From the NCBI RefSeq assembly GCF_026013905.1, contig NZ_CP110257.1, positions 2,440,001 through 2,504,000 of the forward strand: DNA of 64,000 bases, in the 5' to 3' direction. How positions within the stretch are numbered: position 1 is the first letter of the stretch; every line of letters begins with the position of its first letter. This document shows positions 1-8,871 of the stretch, piece by piece. This DNA comes from Schlegelella aquatica (GTDB lineage: Bacteria > Pseudomonadota > Gammaproteobacteria > Burkholderiales > Burkholderiaceae_C). Below the pieces are notes generated by a model. That model ran no database searches and was not told where the DNA came from. It worked only from the letters and a program-made list of their open reading frames with translations. Both the position numbers and the translations under genes were made by a program.

Positions 1-949
1 AGACGAGGTCGATCGCGCCTTCCTTGACGCCCCACCAGTTCTGCTCGGTCTTCCAGGTGCCTTCGAGCACTTCCTTGACGGCCTTCTTGTAGTAGGGGCC
101 CCAGTTGATGACGGCCGACGCGAGGTGGGCGTTGGGGCCGAAGGCGCTCATGTCGGAGTCCCAGCCGAAGCCGAACTTGCCGGCCTTCTCGGCCGTCTGC
201 AGCACGGCCGACGAGTCGGTGTTCTGCATCAGCACGTCGGCCCCCTGGTTGATGAGCGACTGCGCGGCCTCGCCTTCCTTGGGCGGGTCGAACCACTTGT
301 TGACCCACACGACCTTGGTCTTGATCTTGGGATTGACCGACTGCGCGCCCAGCGTGAACGAGTTGATGTTGCGGATCACCTCGGGGATCGGGATCGAGGC
401 CACCACGCCCAGCGTGTGGGTCTTGGTCATCTTGCCGGCGATGACCCCCGCCATGTAGGCGCCCTCGTAGGTGCGCGAGTCGTAGATGCGCATGTTCTCG
501 GCCGTCTTGTAGCCGGTGGCATGCTCGAACTTCACGTCCTTGTGATCGGCGGCGACCTTGAGCATCGGCTCCATGTAGCCGAAGGTGGTGCCGAAGATGA
601 GCTTGTTGCCTTGGCCCACCATGTCGCGGATCACACGCTCGGCGTCCGCCGCCTCGGGCACGTTCTCGACGTAGCTGGTGACCACCTTGTTGCCGAACTC
701 GGCCTCGACCTCTTTGCGGCCGCGATCGTGCGCATAGGTCCAGCCGGCGTCCCCCACCGGGCCCACGTAGGCGAAGGCGATCTTCAGCGGCTCGGACTTG
801 GGCGCCGGTGCGGAGGCCTCGGTCACGGGCGCGGGGGCCTGTGCCGGTGCTTCGGCTTCCTTCTTGCCGCAGCCGGCCAGTACGGCAGCGGCCGCGAGCG
901 AGCCCAGGCTCGCCAGCTTCAGCAGGGAACGTTTGGTCTGATCGGTCAT
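1..949 (-). CDS. BMP-family substrate-binding lipoprotein of a nucleoside/purine ABC importer (3' end outside window)
   Basis: Periplasmic ligand-binding component of the importer encoded directly upstream on the same strand. The start (ATG at 947-949) follows an AGAGACCTC stretch. The N-terminus is a lipoprotein signal with lipobox LAGC, so Cys27 should be lipidated and the protein tethered to the inner membrane. The mature part has the bmp/Med fold signatures: an AFAYVGPVGDAGWTYAHD start, GTTFGYMEP, and a conserved NTDSSAV/GFGWDSD region. 316 codons are present against a usual total of about 360-390, so the C-terminal fifth lies beyond position 1. Because it neighbours guanine deaminase and xanthine dehydrogenase, I infer purine nucleoside or nucleobase as the ligand; the sequence alone does not prove the ligand. 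Confidence 0.93.
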   Translation of the reverse strand, partial: MTDQTKRSLLKLASLGSLAAAAVLAGCGKKEAEAPAQAPAPVTEASAPAPKSEPLKIAFAYVGPVGDAGWTYAHDRGRKEVEAEFGNKVVTSYVENVPEAADAERVIRDMVGQGNKLIFGTTFGYMEPMLKVAADHKDVKFEHATGYKTAENMRIYDSRTYEGAYMAGVIAGKMTKTHTLGVVASIPIPEVIRNINSFTLGAQSVNPKIKTKVVWVNKWFDPPKEGEAAQSLINQGADVLMQNTDSSAVLQTAEKAGKFGFGWDSDMSAFGPNAHLASAVINWGPYYKKAVKEVLEGTWKTEQNWWGVKEGAIDLV

Positions 950-1024
950 GAGGTCTCTCCGAAAGGGACGCAAGGAAGGTCGATTATCTCGTCAGGCATC
1001 TCTGGACAGCCATCGCGGCGGCAC

Positions 1025-1945
1025 TCACGAGCCCGGATAGAACGGCTTGCCCAGCGAGGCCGGCATGTTCACGCGGATCCACGTCGGGTTGCGGGAGATG
1101 AGCACCAGCACCACGATGGTGGCCAGGTAGGGCAGCATCGTGAGGAACTGGCTGGCGATCTGCACGCCCTGCCCCTGCAGGTGGAACTGCAGCATGGTCA
1201 CGCCGCCGAACAGGTAGGCGCCGAGCAGCACACGGGCGGGACGCCAGGTGGCGAAGGTGGTGAGCGCCAGCGCGATCCAGCCCTTGCCGGCGATCATCCC
1301 CTCGACCCACAGCGGCGTGTAGACCACCGAGATGTAGGCCCCGGCCACGCCGCACAGCGCGCCGCCCACGGTGACGGCGAGCAGCCGGATGCGCCGCACC
1401 GGGTAGCCGAGCGCATGGGCCGACTCGGGCGACTCGCCCACGGCGCGCAACACCAGCCCGGCGCGCGAGCGGTACAGGAACCAGGCCAGGCCCCCGGCGA
1501 GCAAGATCGCCAGGTACACCATCGGGTGATGCTTGAAGAGCGCCGGGCCGACGAACGGAATGTCCGCCAACCCCGGGATCTCGAAGCGCGGACGCTCGGA
1601 GAGCTTCTCCTGCGTGTACCCGATGCCGACGAAGGCCGAAAAGCCCGCACCGAAGAGGCTCAGCGCCAGGCCCGTGGCGTACTGGTTGGTGTTGAGCCAG
1701 ATGACGAGCACGCCGAAGGCGAGCGCCAGCACGGCACCCGCCCCGGCGCCGGCGGCGAAGGCCAGTGTGTCGCTGCCGGTATGCACCGCGGTGGCGAAGC
1801 CGGCGATGGCCGCCACCAGCATCATGCCTTCGGCGCCGAGGTTGACCACACCCGCACGCTCGTTGATGAGCAGGCCCAGCGCCGCGATGGCGAGCACCGT
1901 GCCGGCATTCATGGTCGCGGCGATGAGCAAAGCGATGGCGTCCAT
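1025..1945 (-). CDS. ABC transporter permease (BMP/nucleoside type), second permease
   Basis: Inner-membrane permease of the BPD_transp_2 (branched-chain/nucleoside) class, 306 aa, with about eight to nine hydrophobic segments and the family motif NLGAEGMMLVAA near residue 35, followed by the long cytoplasmic EAA-like stretch GESPESAHALGYPVRRIRLLAV. I chose ATG 1945 because AAGAAGG lies at the right distance upstream and because an upstream extension would only add an arginine-rich tail inside the preceding gene. It starts 4 bases after the stop of the first permease, so the two are translated together and should form a heterodimeric channel. Confidence 0.93.
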   Translation of the reverse strand: MDAIALLIAATMNAGTVLAIAALGLLINERAGVVNLGAEGMMLVAAIAGFATAVHTGSDTLAFAAGAGAGAVLALAFGVLVIWLNTNQYATGLALSLFGAGFSAFVGIGYTQEKLSERPRFEIPGLADIPFVGPALFKHHPMVYLAILLAGGLAWFLYRSRAGLVLRAVGESPESAHALGYPVRRIRLLAVTVGGALCGVAGAYISVVYTPLWVEGMIAGKGWIALALTTFATWRPARVLLGAYLFGGVTMLQFHLQGQGVQIASQFLTMLPYLATIVVLVLISRNPTWIRVNMPASLGKPFYPGS

Positions 1946-1949
1946 GGGA

Positions 1950-3044
1950 TCAGGCCTTCTTCGACGTGAGGGCCGCGGCCGGCGCAAGCCGCCGCTGCCA
2001 GCGCACTCGGTAGTGGATGAGGGTGTCGCAGGCCAGCAGCGTGAAGAGCAGCAGCCCCTGGAACACGCCGGTGAGCGACTTGGGCAGGCCCAGGCGCGAC
2101 TGGGCGAGCTCGCCGCCGATGTAGAACATGCTCATCAGCACCGCCGAGAACACGATGCCCACCGGATGGAGGCGCCCGACGAAGGCGACGATGATGGCGG
2201 CGAAACCGTAGCCCACCGGCACATAGGGCGTCAGCTGGCCCAGCGGCCCCGCCGCCTCCAGCCCGCCGGCCAGCCCCGCCATGCCGCCCGAGGCGAGCAG
2301 CGCCGTCCACAGCGACCGGCGCGACGAGAAGCCGGCATAGCGCGCGGCCGCGGGCGCGAGCCCTCCCACCTGGAGCTGGAAGCCCGCGTAGGTGCGGAAC
2401 AGGAAGGCCCAGAACACCACCACCATCGCCAGGGCGATGACCAGCCCGATGTGCACGCGGTAGCCGCTCACCAGGCGCGGGATCTTGGTGACTTCGGCGA
2501 AGGTGATGGTCTGCGGGAAGTTGTAGCCCTGCGGGTCCTTCCAGGGGCCATACACCAGGTAGCTCAGCACCATGTCGGCCACGTAGACCAGCATGAGGCT
2601 CACGAGGATCTCGTTGGCGTTGAAGCGGTCGCGCAGCAACGCGACGATGGCCGCCCACAACATGCCGCCCAGCACGCCGGCCAGCAAGATCGCGACGACG
2701 ATGCCGCGGCCGGTATCGGGCCCCGCTTGCATGGCGACCCCGCCTGCGAACACGGCCCCGAGGATGAACTGTCCCTCCGCGCCGATGTTCCAGACGTTCG
2801 AGCGGAAGCACAGCGCCAGCCCCAGCGCGATGAGCACGAGCGGCGTGGCCTTGACGGCCAGCTCGCTGAGCGCATAGCCGTTCTTGATCGGCTCATAGAA
2901 AAAGACCTGCAGGCCGCGCACCGGGTCCTTGCCCAGGGCCACGAACAGCAACACGCCGATCACGACGGTGATGGCCAGCGCCAGGAGCGGCGAGGCATAC
3001 GACATCACCCGCGAGGGCTGCGGACGGGCTTCGAGCTTAAGCAT
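1950..3044 (-). CDS. ABC transporter permease (BMP/nucleoside type), first permease
   Basis: 364-aa integral membrane protein, the larger of the two permeases, as is usual in BMP-type nucleoside importers. A first membrane span lies around residues 17-36, and the family motif FRSNVWNIGAEGQFILGAVFAGG follows near residue 85; VGGLAPAAARYAGFSSRR is the coupling-helix region. Its ATG overlaps the last 8 bases of the ATPase gene, which indicates translational coupling. It pairs with the permease at 1025-1945 to form the transmembrane path for the BMP lipoprotein's ligand. Confidence 0.93.
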   Translation of the reverse strand: MLKLEARPQPSRVMSYASPLLALAITVVIGVLLFVALGKDPVRGLQVFFYEPIKNGYALSELAVKATPLVLIALGLALCFRSNVWNIGAEGQFILGAVFAGGVAMQAGPDTGRGIVVAILLAGVLGGMLWAAIVALLRDRFNANEILVSLMLVYVADMVLSYLVYGPWKDPQGYNFPQTITFAEVTKIPRLVSGYRVHIGLVIALAMVVVFWAFLFRTYAGFQLQVGGLAPAAARYAGFSSRRSLWTALLASGGMAGLAGGLEAAGPLGQLTPYVPVGYGFAAIIVAFVGRLHPVGIVFSAVLMSMFYIGGELAQSRLGLPKSLTGVFQGLLLFTLLACDTLIHYRVRWQRRLAPAAALTSKKA

Positions 3045-4581
3045 GGGCTGCCTCCTGCGTGCGGGCCTCGCCGGGTGGCACGGCGCCGGGCCACAAGCCG
3101 CTCATCCATTCGCCGATCTGCTCGACGGTGGCCTGGCCGGTCGGCACGGCCGGCGAGACGCGGCCCTGGGCGATCACGACCAGCCGGTCGCTGATCTCGA
3201 ACAGCTCCTCCAACTCCTCGCTGACGACCAGCACCGCGCAGCCCGCGTCGCGCAGCGCCAGCAGCTCGCTGCGGATCTGCGCCGCCGCGCCCACGTCCAC
3301 CCCCCATGTGGGCTGGGCCACGATGAGCACCTTCGGCTGCGCCTCGATTTCGCGGCCGACGATGAACTTCTGCAGGTTGCCGCCCGACAGCGACTTGGCC
3401 GCCGCATCCGGGCCGCCGGCCTTGACCTTGAAGCGGGTGATGAGGTGCTGCGCCTGCGCGCGCAAGGCGTGCACATCCACCCAGCCGGTGCGCCGGCTCA
3501 CCGATTCCGTGCGCGTGAGCAGCGTGTTCTCGGCCAGCGACATGGTCGGCACCGCGCCGCGCCCGAGGCGCTCCTCCGGGACGAAATGCAGCCCCTCGCG
3601 GCGCCGCTTGCGCGGCGAGTGCCGGGCGATGTCCTGCCCGAACAGGCGAATCGACCCGGCCGCCGGGCGCAGGTCCTCGCCCGACAGGGCCGCCAGGAGC
3701 TCCTGCTGCCCGTTGCCCGAGACGCCCGCCACGCCGAGGATCTCGCCGCGCCGCACCTCGAGCCGCACGTCGGACAGCGTGGTGCCGAAGGGGTGCGAGC
3801 GCGGCAGCGTCAGCCCGTCCACGGCCAGCGCCACCTCGCCGGCCTCCACACGCCGGTGGACGAGCTGGGGCGGCTCGGCGCCGATCATCAGGCGCGACAG
3901 GCTGGCGTTGGTTTCCTTCGTGGGGTCGACCTCGCCGGTGACGCGCCCGCCGCGCAGCACCGTGCAGTGATGGCACAACGCGCGGATCTCGTCGAGCTTG
4001 TGGCTGATGTAGAGGATGGAGCAGCCGGTGGCCGCCAGCTGGCGCAGCGTGACGAAGAGCTTTTCGACCGCCTGCGGCGTCAGCACCGAGGTCGGTTCGT
4101 CCAGGATGAGCAGCTGCGGGTCGGTCAGCAGCGCGCGCACGATCTCCACGCGCTGGCGCTCACCCACGCTCAGCGTGTGCACCGGCCGCGCGGGATCGAC
4201 GTCCAGTCCGTACTGCCCCGACACCTCGCGGATGCGCTCGCTCACCTGAGCGAGCGAGAGGCGGCGGTCGAGCCCCAGCCAGACGTTCTCGGCCGCGGTG
4301 AGCGTGTCGAACAGCGAGAAGTGCTGGAACACCATGCTGATGCCCAGCTCGCGCGCCTCGTGCGGGTTGCGGATGACCACCGGCTCGCCGTTCCAGCGGA
4401 TCTCGCCTTCGTCGGGCCGCACCGCCCCATAGATGATCTTCATCAGCGTGGACTTGCCCGCGCCGTTCTCCCCGAGCACGGCGTGGATCTCGCCGGGTGC
4501 CACCTTCAGGTGCACCCGGTCGTTCGCCTTGACGGCGGGGTACTGCTTGCTGATGCCCTGGAGTTCCAGACGCAGCGGCAT
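3037..4581 (-). CDS. ABC transporter ATP-binding protein (duplicated nucleotide-binding domains, BMP/nucleoside importer)
   Basis: 514-aa cytoplasmic ATPase made of two tandem ABC domains, as in nucleoside (NupO/YufO) and sugar importers. Domain 1 has Walker A GENGAGKST, signature LSVGERQR and Walker B LLILDEPTSVL. Domain 2 has a degenerate Walker A (GVSGNGQQE) and signature LSGGNLQK, so only one catalytic site is likely to be fully active; this is normal for the family. I placed the start at ATG 4581, preceded by AGGAG with good spacing. An in-frame upstream extension exists but is low-complexity and carries no domain. It is the first gene of the ATPase-permease-permease-lipoprotein operon. 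Confidence 0.94.
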   Translation of the reverse strand: MPLRLELQGISKQYPAVKANDRVHLKVAPGEIHAVLGENGAGKSTLMKIIYGAVRPDEGEIRWNGEPVVIRNPHEARELGISMVFQHFSLFDTLTAAENVWLGLDRRLSLAQVSERIREVSGQYGLDVDPARPVHTLSVGERQRVEIVRALLTDPQLLILDEPTSVLTPQAVEKLFVTLRQLAATGCSILYISHKLDEIRALCHHCTVLRGGRVTGEVDPTKETNASLSRLMIGAEPPQLVHRRVEAGEVALAVDGLTLPRSHPFGTTLSDVRLEVRRGEILGVAGVSGNGQQELLAALSGEDLRPAAGSIRLFGQDIARHSPRKRRREGLHFVPEERLGRGAVPTMSLAENTLLTRTESVSRRTGWVDVHALRAQAQHLITRFKVKAGGPDAAAKSLSGGNLQKFIVGREIEAQPKVLIVAQPTWGVDVGAAAQIRSELLALRDAGCAVLVVSEELEELFEISDRLVVIAQGRVSPAVPTGQATVEQIGEWMSGLWPGAVPPGEARTQEAAHA

Positions 4582-4810
4582 GTCGTTCTCCTGGACGGCT
4601 GGTCCTGCGCGCCAGCCCGGGCCGCCCCGCGCTGGCCAGCCCCGGGGCACCGGCGGCCGGCCGCGCCCCGGGGGTCGAAAATCGCGCCCGCGATTGTCAC
4701 TCAACGGCAGGCACGGGCCGGCCCGCCCGCGCCGAGCCGGCGCCGTGGCGTCCAGGAGGGAGGAAGGTGTCCCGTGGCATGTGTGTCTCCTCTCTTCGTC
4801 TTGTCGCCAC

Positions 4811-4857
4811 ATCCCCGGGGGGCGGCTCCGTCCTCGTCGGCCGAGGCGCCGGGCCGC
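4811..4857 (-). repeat. Degenerate single copy of the 79-bp repeat family (possible)
   Basis: The 289 bases between guanine deaminase and the ABC ATPase contain no gene. Read on the minus strand, they carry GGCCCGGCGCCTCGGCCG, which matches the first half of the 79-bp unit described at 18639 and 49448 apart from one inserted C. A CGGAGCCG and a CCCCCCGGGG block follow in the same order as in the unit. A GGCGGC/GCCGCC stem can form. As at the other loci, it lies just downstream of a stop codon (guanine deaminase). The match is partial, so common ancestry is an inference. Confidence 0.4.
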
Positions 4858-4870
4858 CTCCCTTGGGGGT

Positions 4871-6214
4871 TCAGCCCGTCGGCTGGGGTGGCTGCGGCCG
4901 GGCGCAGCGCCGGTGGCCGGCCACGTAGGCCTCCACCAGATGCCGCTCGTCGCTCAACGTCATCCAGGCAAAGACCTTCTCGTGCAGCTGGCGGCCCAGC
5001 GACAGCCGGTGGCTGTCCACCGGGCCCGAGGCCCAGTCCCATACGCATACGTCGGCCACGCGTCCCGGCTCGAGGCTTCCGATCTCGCCGTCCAGATGCA
5101 GGCAGCGCGCCGCGCCCAGCGTGGCGGTGTAGAGCGCCTTCCATGCCGGCAACCGCACTCCTTGCAGGGCCTGCACCTTGTAGGCCTCGGCCAGCGTGCG
5201 TTGCATCGACAGGCTGGTGCCGCCGCCCACATCGGTGGCCATGCTCACGCTTGCGCCTTGCGCCTCCAGGCGCCGCCAGTCCAGCAGCCCGCTGCCGAGG
5301 AACAGGTTCGACGTCGGGCAGTGCGCGATGTGCGCGCCGGTGTGGGCCAGCAGGGCGCGGTCGGCGTCGTCCAGCCAGATGCCGTGCGCCAGCACGGCAC
5401 GCGGCGTGAGCAGACCGAAGCCGTGGTACACGTCCAGGTAGCTGCGCGCCTGCGGAAAGAGCTCGGCGACCCAGGCGACCTCGGCGCGGTTCTCGGCCAC
5501 GTGCGTCTGCATGTACAAGTCCGGCACCTCGCGCATCAGCCGGCCCGCCATCGCCATCTGGGCCGGCGTGCTGGTGGGCGCGAAGCGCACCGTCATCGCG
5601 TAGGCCAGCCGGCCGGCGCCGTGCCAGCGGGCGATCAGCTCCCGGCTGTCCCGCTCGGCCGAGTCCACCGTGTCGGTCAGCGCGGGCGGGGCGTGGCGGT
5701 CCATCAGCACCTTGCCCGCGATCAGCCGCATGCCGCGCTCGTGCGCCGCGGCCAGCAGCGCCTCGGCGCTCGCGCGATGCACCGTGGGGAAGACGACGGC
5801 ACTCGTCGTCCCGTGCGCGACGAGCGCGTCGCAGAACCGGGCCGCCCCCTCGGCCGCCACCCCCGGATCGGCATACCGCTGCTCGGCCGGGAAGGTGTAG
5901 GTCTCGAGCCACTCCAGCAGTTGGGTGCCGAAGCTGGCGATCACGTCGAGCTGCGGCGCATGCACGTGCGTGTCGATGAACCCGGGCATCAGCAGCCGCC
6001 CGCGCCGGTCCAGCCGCAGCCAGTCGTCGCCCGGAGGCTCCTCGCCCGGCAGTGTGCCGACGATGCGCCCCTGCTCGACGAGCAGCCAATGATCGGGGCG
6101 AAAGCGCACGGCCGTCCCCGGCTCGGGCGACCAGCCGGGATCGCCGCGGAAGTCGAGCAGGTCGGCCCGAAGCGCAAGGCGCGCCGCGCTCTGCACGGGC
6201 TCGGTGCCGTTCAT
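4871..6214 (-). CDS. guaD: Guanine deaminase
   Basis: Amidohydrolase-superfamily enzyme that converts guanine to xanthine and ammonia in the cytoplasm, feeding the divergent xanthine dehydrogenase. 447 aa, the normal length. Visible signatures are the metal-binding PGFIDTHVHAPQ (two His), the QLLEWLETYTFPAE loop typical of guanine deaminases, THVAEN, AHGIWLDD and the late metal Asp in MATDVGGG. The start at ATG 6214 is preceded by a GGGGGGTGG stretch and overlaps the stop codon of the LysR gene as ATGA, so regulator and enzyme are translationally coupled. The gene heads towards the nucleoside importer on the same strand, 289 bases away. Confidence 0.95.
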   Translation of the reverse strand: MNGTEPVQSAARLALRADLLDFRGDPGWSPEPGTAVRFRPDHWLLVEQGRIVGTLPGEEPPGDDWLRLDRRGRLLMPGFIDTHVHAPQLDVIASFGTQLLEWLETYTFPAEQRYADPGVAAEGAARFCDALVAHGTTSAVVFPTVHRASAEALLAAAHERGMRLIAGKVLMDRHAPPALTDTVDSAERDSRELIARWHGAGRLAYAMTVRFAPTSTPAQMAMAGRLMREVPDLYMQTHVAENRAEVAWVAELFPQARSYLDVYHGFGLLTPRAVLAHGIWLDDADRALLAHTGAHIAHCPTSNLFLGSGLLDWRRLEAQGASVSMATDVGGGTSLSMQRTLAEAYKVQALQGVRLPAWKALYTATLGAARCLHLDGEIGSLEPGRVADVCVWDWASGPVDSHRLSLGRQLHEKVFAWMTLSDERHLVEAYVAGHRRCARPQPPQPTG

Positions 6215-7266
6215 GCCACCCCCCTGCGGTCGGTGCGCGAGCCGTCGCCCCGCGCGGCTCTGCGGGCGTCGGGCGCGACGGTCACGTCGGGCAGCTGCAG
6301 CGGCGCGCCCCACGCCGCTCCGGCCAGGCCGCGGGCCACGTCGCGCACCCGTTCTCGAAACCACCGGTGCGCCGCGGACGGATGCGTCCGGTCGTGCCAG
6401 AGCTGGTAGTAGTTCATCGGCGGAAAACCCACCGGGCAGCGCACGATGCGCACCGGCAGCAGATCGACATACCGCTGACAGAACAGCCGCCCCGTGGTGA
6501 GCACCAGCCAACTGCCCGCGACCATCAGCGGGATCTGACCGAAGTGCGCGCTGCGCACCGTGACGCGGCGGTGCAAGCCGTGGGCATCGAGGAAGGCGTC
6601 GATCACCCCGAGCGACTCCCGGCCGGTGTGCAGCGGAGCCGGCGCCACATGCTCGCACTCGAGGTACTTCTCCACCGACCAGGTGCGCGGCGAGCGCACG
6701 GCCGGATGGTCCTTGGCCACGAGGCAGACGACCTCGTCGGTCAGCAGGCGGCCCAGGTGCAGGTCTTCGGGCGGCTCCAGCCAGTTGCCGATGACCAGGT
6801 CGACGTCGCCGCAGGCGAGCCGACGCTGGATGTCGAACTCGGCCGACAGCGGCAGCAGCTCGACGCTCGCCCGGGGAGCGACCCGCTTGATCTCGGTGAC
6901 CAGGCGGGGCAGGAAGTACGGATCGAGGTAATCGCTCGCCCCGATACGGAAGGTCGCTTCGGTCGTCGCCGGCTCGAACGAGCGCACGCGCTCGCGCACC
7001 CCGAACAGCCGCTGCGCCTCGCTCAGCAAGCGCGTGGCGGGCTCCAGAAGCTCCAGCGCCACCGGAGTGGGCACCATGCCGTTGCCCGCACGTACCAGGA
7101 GGGCGTCGCCCGTCGCCTCGCGCAGGCGGCGCAGGTGCGCACTGACGGCCGGCTGTGACAGTTGGAGCTTCATCGCGGCTTTCGAGACGCTGCGCTCGGT
7201 GAGCAGCGTGTGGAGCACCCGGATCAGGTGCAGTTCAATGTTGTCGAAATCGGGCCCGCGCGCCAT
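6211..7266 (-). CDS. LysR-family transcriptional regulator of the purine locus
   Basis: 351-aa regulator. An N-terminal winged helix-turn-helix (residues about 10-65, SVSKAAMKLQLSQPAVSAHLRRLREATGDALLVR) is followed by a periplasmic-binding-protein-like effector domain of the NahR/NodD subgroup (FRIGASDYLDPYFLPRLV). It is transcribed divergently from xdhA with a 95-base gap that holds a 12-bp palindrome, and it overlaps guaD by 4 bases. This layout makes it the likely activator of both guaD and xdhABC, with a purine or its oxidation product as co-inducer. The effector is inferred from context only. Confidence 0.9.
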   Translation of the reverse strand: MARGPDFDNIELHLIRVLHTLLTERSVSKAAMKLQLSQPAVSAHLRRLREATGDALLVRAGNGMVPTPVALELLEPATRLLSEAQRLFGVRERVRSFEPATTEATFRIGASDYLDPYFLPRLVTEIKRVAPRASVELLPLSAEFDIQRRLACGDVDLVIGNWLEPPEDLHLGRLLTDEVVCLVAKDHPAVRSPRTWSVEKYLECEHVAPAPLHTGRESLGVIDAFLDAHGLHRRVTVRSAHFGQIPLMVAGSWLVLTTGRLFCQRYVDLLPVRIVRCPVGFPPMNYYQLWHDRTHPSAAHRWFRERVRDVARGLAGAAWGAPLQLPDVTVAPDARRAARGDGSRTDRRGVA

Positions 7267-7283
7267 ACGACGTTCCTTATATC

Positions 7284-7295
7284 ATCCATATGGAT
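7284..7295. promoter_or_regulatory. Palindrome in the lysR-xdhA divergent promoter
   Basis: Perfect 12-bp inverted repeat ATCCATATGGAT in an A/T-rich pocket (TTATATC on its left, TCTCGTATAG on its right) of an otherwise very G+C-rich region. It sits 18 bases upstream of the LysR start codon and about 67 bases upstream of the xdhA start. This is the expected place for the autoregulatory LysR site and the divergent promoters. It does not contain the classic T-N11-A spacing as a strict dyad, so binding by this regulator is an inference. Confidence 0.5.
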
Positions 7296-7361
7296 TCTCG
7301 TATAGCAAGGGGGCGCGAGGGGTGTACCGTTCGGGAATGTCCCAAGCCGGTGCAACGGCGC

Positions 7362-8852
7362 ATGGCCATGAACGACGACACCTCCATCCGATTTCTCCAC
7401 CGCGGCCGCGTGGTGCGGCTGCGCGACGTCTCCCCCACCCGCACCGTCCTCGACTGGCTGCGCGAGGACCAGCGCCTGACCGGCACCAAGGAGGGCTGCG
7501 GCGAGGGCGACTGCGGGGCGTGTACCGTGGTGCTCGGCGAGCTCGAGGGCGAGCCCGGGCACGAGCGGCTGCGCTTTCGCGCGATCAACAGCTGCATCCG
7601 CCTGCTGTCGTCGCTGGACGGCTGCGCCGTGTGGACGGTGGAGGACCTGCAGGATGCGCAAGGCGGGCTGCATCCGGTGCAGCAGGCGCTGGTCGAGCAT
7701 CACGGGTCGCAGTGCGGGTTCTGCACCCCCGGCTTCGTGATGTCGATGTTCGCGCTCTATCAGCAGCGGGTGGCGCCCTGCTCCGGACCCTGCCGCATCG
7801 AGCGCCAGGAAGCGCAGGAGGCCCTCTCGGGCAACCTGTGCCGCTGCACCGGCTACCGTCCGATCCTGGAGGCGGCGCAGAAGCTGCCCGAGTACCCCCG
7901 CCGCGTGCTGGACGAGGCGCCGGTCGTCGAGACCCTGCGCTCGATCCGGCGCGAGCGCGGGCTGCAGGCCGGGCGCGCGCTGCGGCCTCGCACGCTCGAC
8001 GAGTTGCTGCAATGGCGAGCCCGCCACCCCGAGGCTCAGGTGATCGCCGGGTGCACGGACGTGGGCCTGTGGGTGACCAAGCAGCACCGCGAGTTCGAGC
8101 GGACGTTGGATGTCACCGGCGTGCGCGAGCTGCAGCAGGTGCAGGTCGAGGGCGGGACGTTGCGCGTGGGCGCCGCCGTGCGGCTGAGCGATGCGTTCGC
8201 CGCATTGGAGGCGCACTGGCCCCAGCTGCACACCTTCGCGGCCCGCTTTGCCGGCGTGCCGGTGAGAGAGTCCGGCACGCTGGGCGGCAACATCGTCAAC
8301 GGCTCGCCGATCGGCGACTCCATGCCCTTGCTGATCGCGCTGGGCGCGCGCGTCGAGCTGGCCAGCGTGCGCGGCCGGCGCGAGCTGGCGCTGGAAGCGC
8401 TCTACACCGGATACCGGCGCAGCGTGCTGGCCCCCGACGAGGTGCTCACCGAGGTCCGCGTGCCGCTGCCCCGCCCCGCCTCGCGCGTGGCCGCCTACAA
8501 GCTCTCGAAACGCTTCGACGACGACATCTCGGCCGTGTGCCTTGCCATCGACGTGGAGGTGCGGGACGGCACGGTCCACCACGTGGGCATCGGTGTGGGT
8601 GGCATGGCCCCCACGCCCCGCCGCGCGCAGCGCACCGAGGAGGCGCTGCGCGGCGCGCCGTGGACCGAGGCCAGCGTGCGACACGCGATCGACGTGCTGC
8701 GGCAGGAGTTCTCGCCGATCGACGACCTGCGCGCCAGCGCGGCCTACCGTCGCGAGGCCGCGGGCAACCTGCTGTGGCGGTACTGGCTCGAGACGCAGGG
8801 CTGGCAGCACCTGCGCCTGGACAGCCTCGCGCCCGAGGCGCTCGACGCCTGA
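7362..8852 (+). CDS. xdhA: Xanthine dehydrogenase small subunit (2Fe-2S and FAD)
   Basis: 496-aa electron-transfer subunit of the molybdenum hydroxylase that oxidises hypoxanthine and xanthine to urate. Residues 1-90 form a plant-type ferredoxin domain with Cys46, Cys51 and Cys54 (CGEGDCGAC) and a fourth Cys in INSCIRLL. Residues about 100-180 carry the second 2Fe-2S domain (CGFCTPGF and CRCTGYRP). The C-terminal half is the FAD-binding domain, with AGCTDVGLWVTKQHR and GTLGGNIVNGSPIGDSMP. No strong ribosome binding site stands out; ATG 7362 and ATG 7368 are both possible, and an upstream in-frame ATG at 7290 would overlap the divergent promoter. It is the first gene of xdhABC. Confidence 0.95.
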   Translation: MAMNDDTSIRFLHRGRVVRLRDVSPTRTVLDWLREDQRLTGTKEGCGEGDCGACTVVLGELEGEPGHERLRFRAINSCIRLLSSLDGCAVWTVEDLQDAQGGLHPVQQALVEHHGSQCGFCTPGFVMSMFALYQQRVAPCSGPCRIERQEAQEALSGNLCRCTGYRPILEAAQKLPEYPRRVLDEAPVVETLRSIRRERGLQAGRALRPRTLDELLQWRARHPEAQVIAGCTDVGLWVTKQHREFERTLDVTGVRELQQVQVEGGTLRVGAAVRLSDAFAALEAHWPQLHTFAARFAGVPVRESGTLGGNIVNGSPIGDSMPLLIALGARVELASVRGRRELALEALYTGYRRSVLAPDEVLTEVRVPLPRPASRVAAYKLSKRFDDDISAVCLAIDVEVRDGTVHHVGIGVGGMAPTPRRAQRTEEALRGAPWTEASVRHAIDVLRQEFSPIDDLRASAAYRREAAGNLLWRYWLETQGWQHLRLDSLAPEALDA

Positions 8853-8871
8853 AGCCCCGAGGAGGACGTCG

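Noticed and set aside
125..1969. Very long plus-strand reading frame opposite the BMP lipoprotein and permease genes
   Set aside because: It is antisense to genes with clear domains; the translation is His/Arg/Gly-rich with no recognisable motif. In about 70% G+C DNA such open frames arise by chance.
7265..7303. Second dyad ATACGA/TCGTAT around the lysR-xdhA palindrome
   Set aside because: The two hexamers are inverted copies but are not placed symmetrically about the 12-bp palindrome, so they do not form one extended operator.
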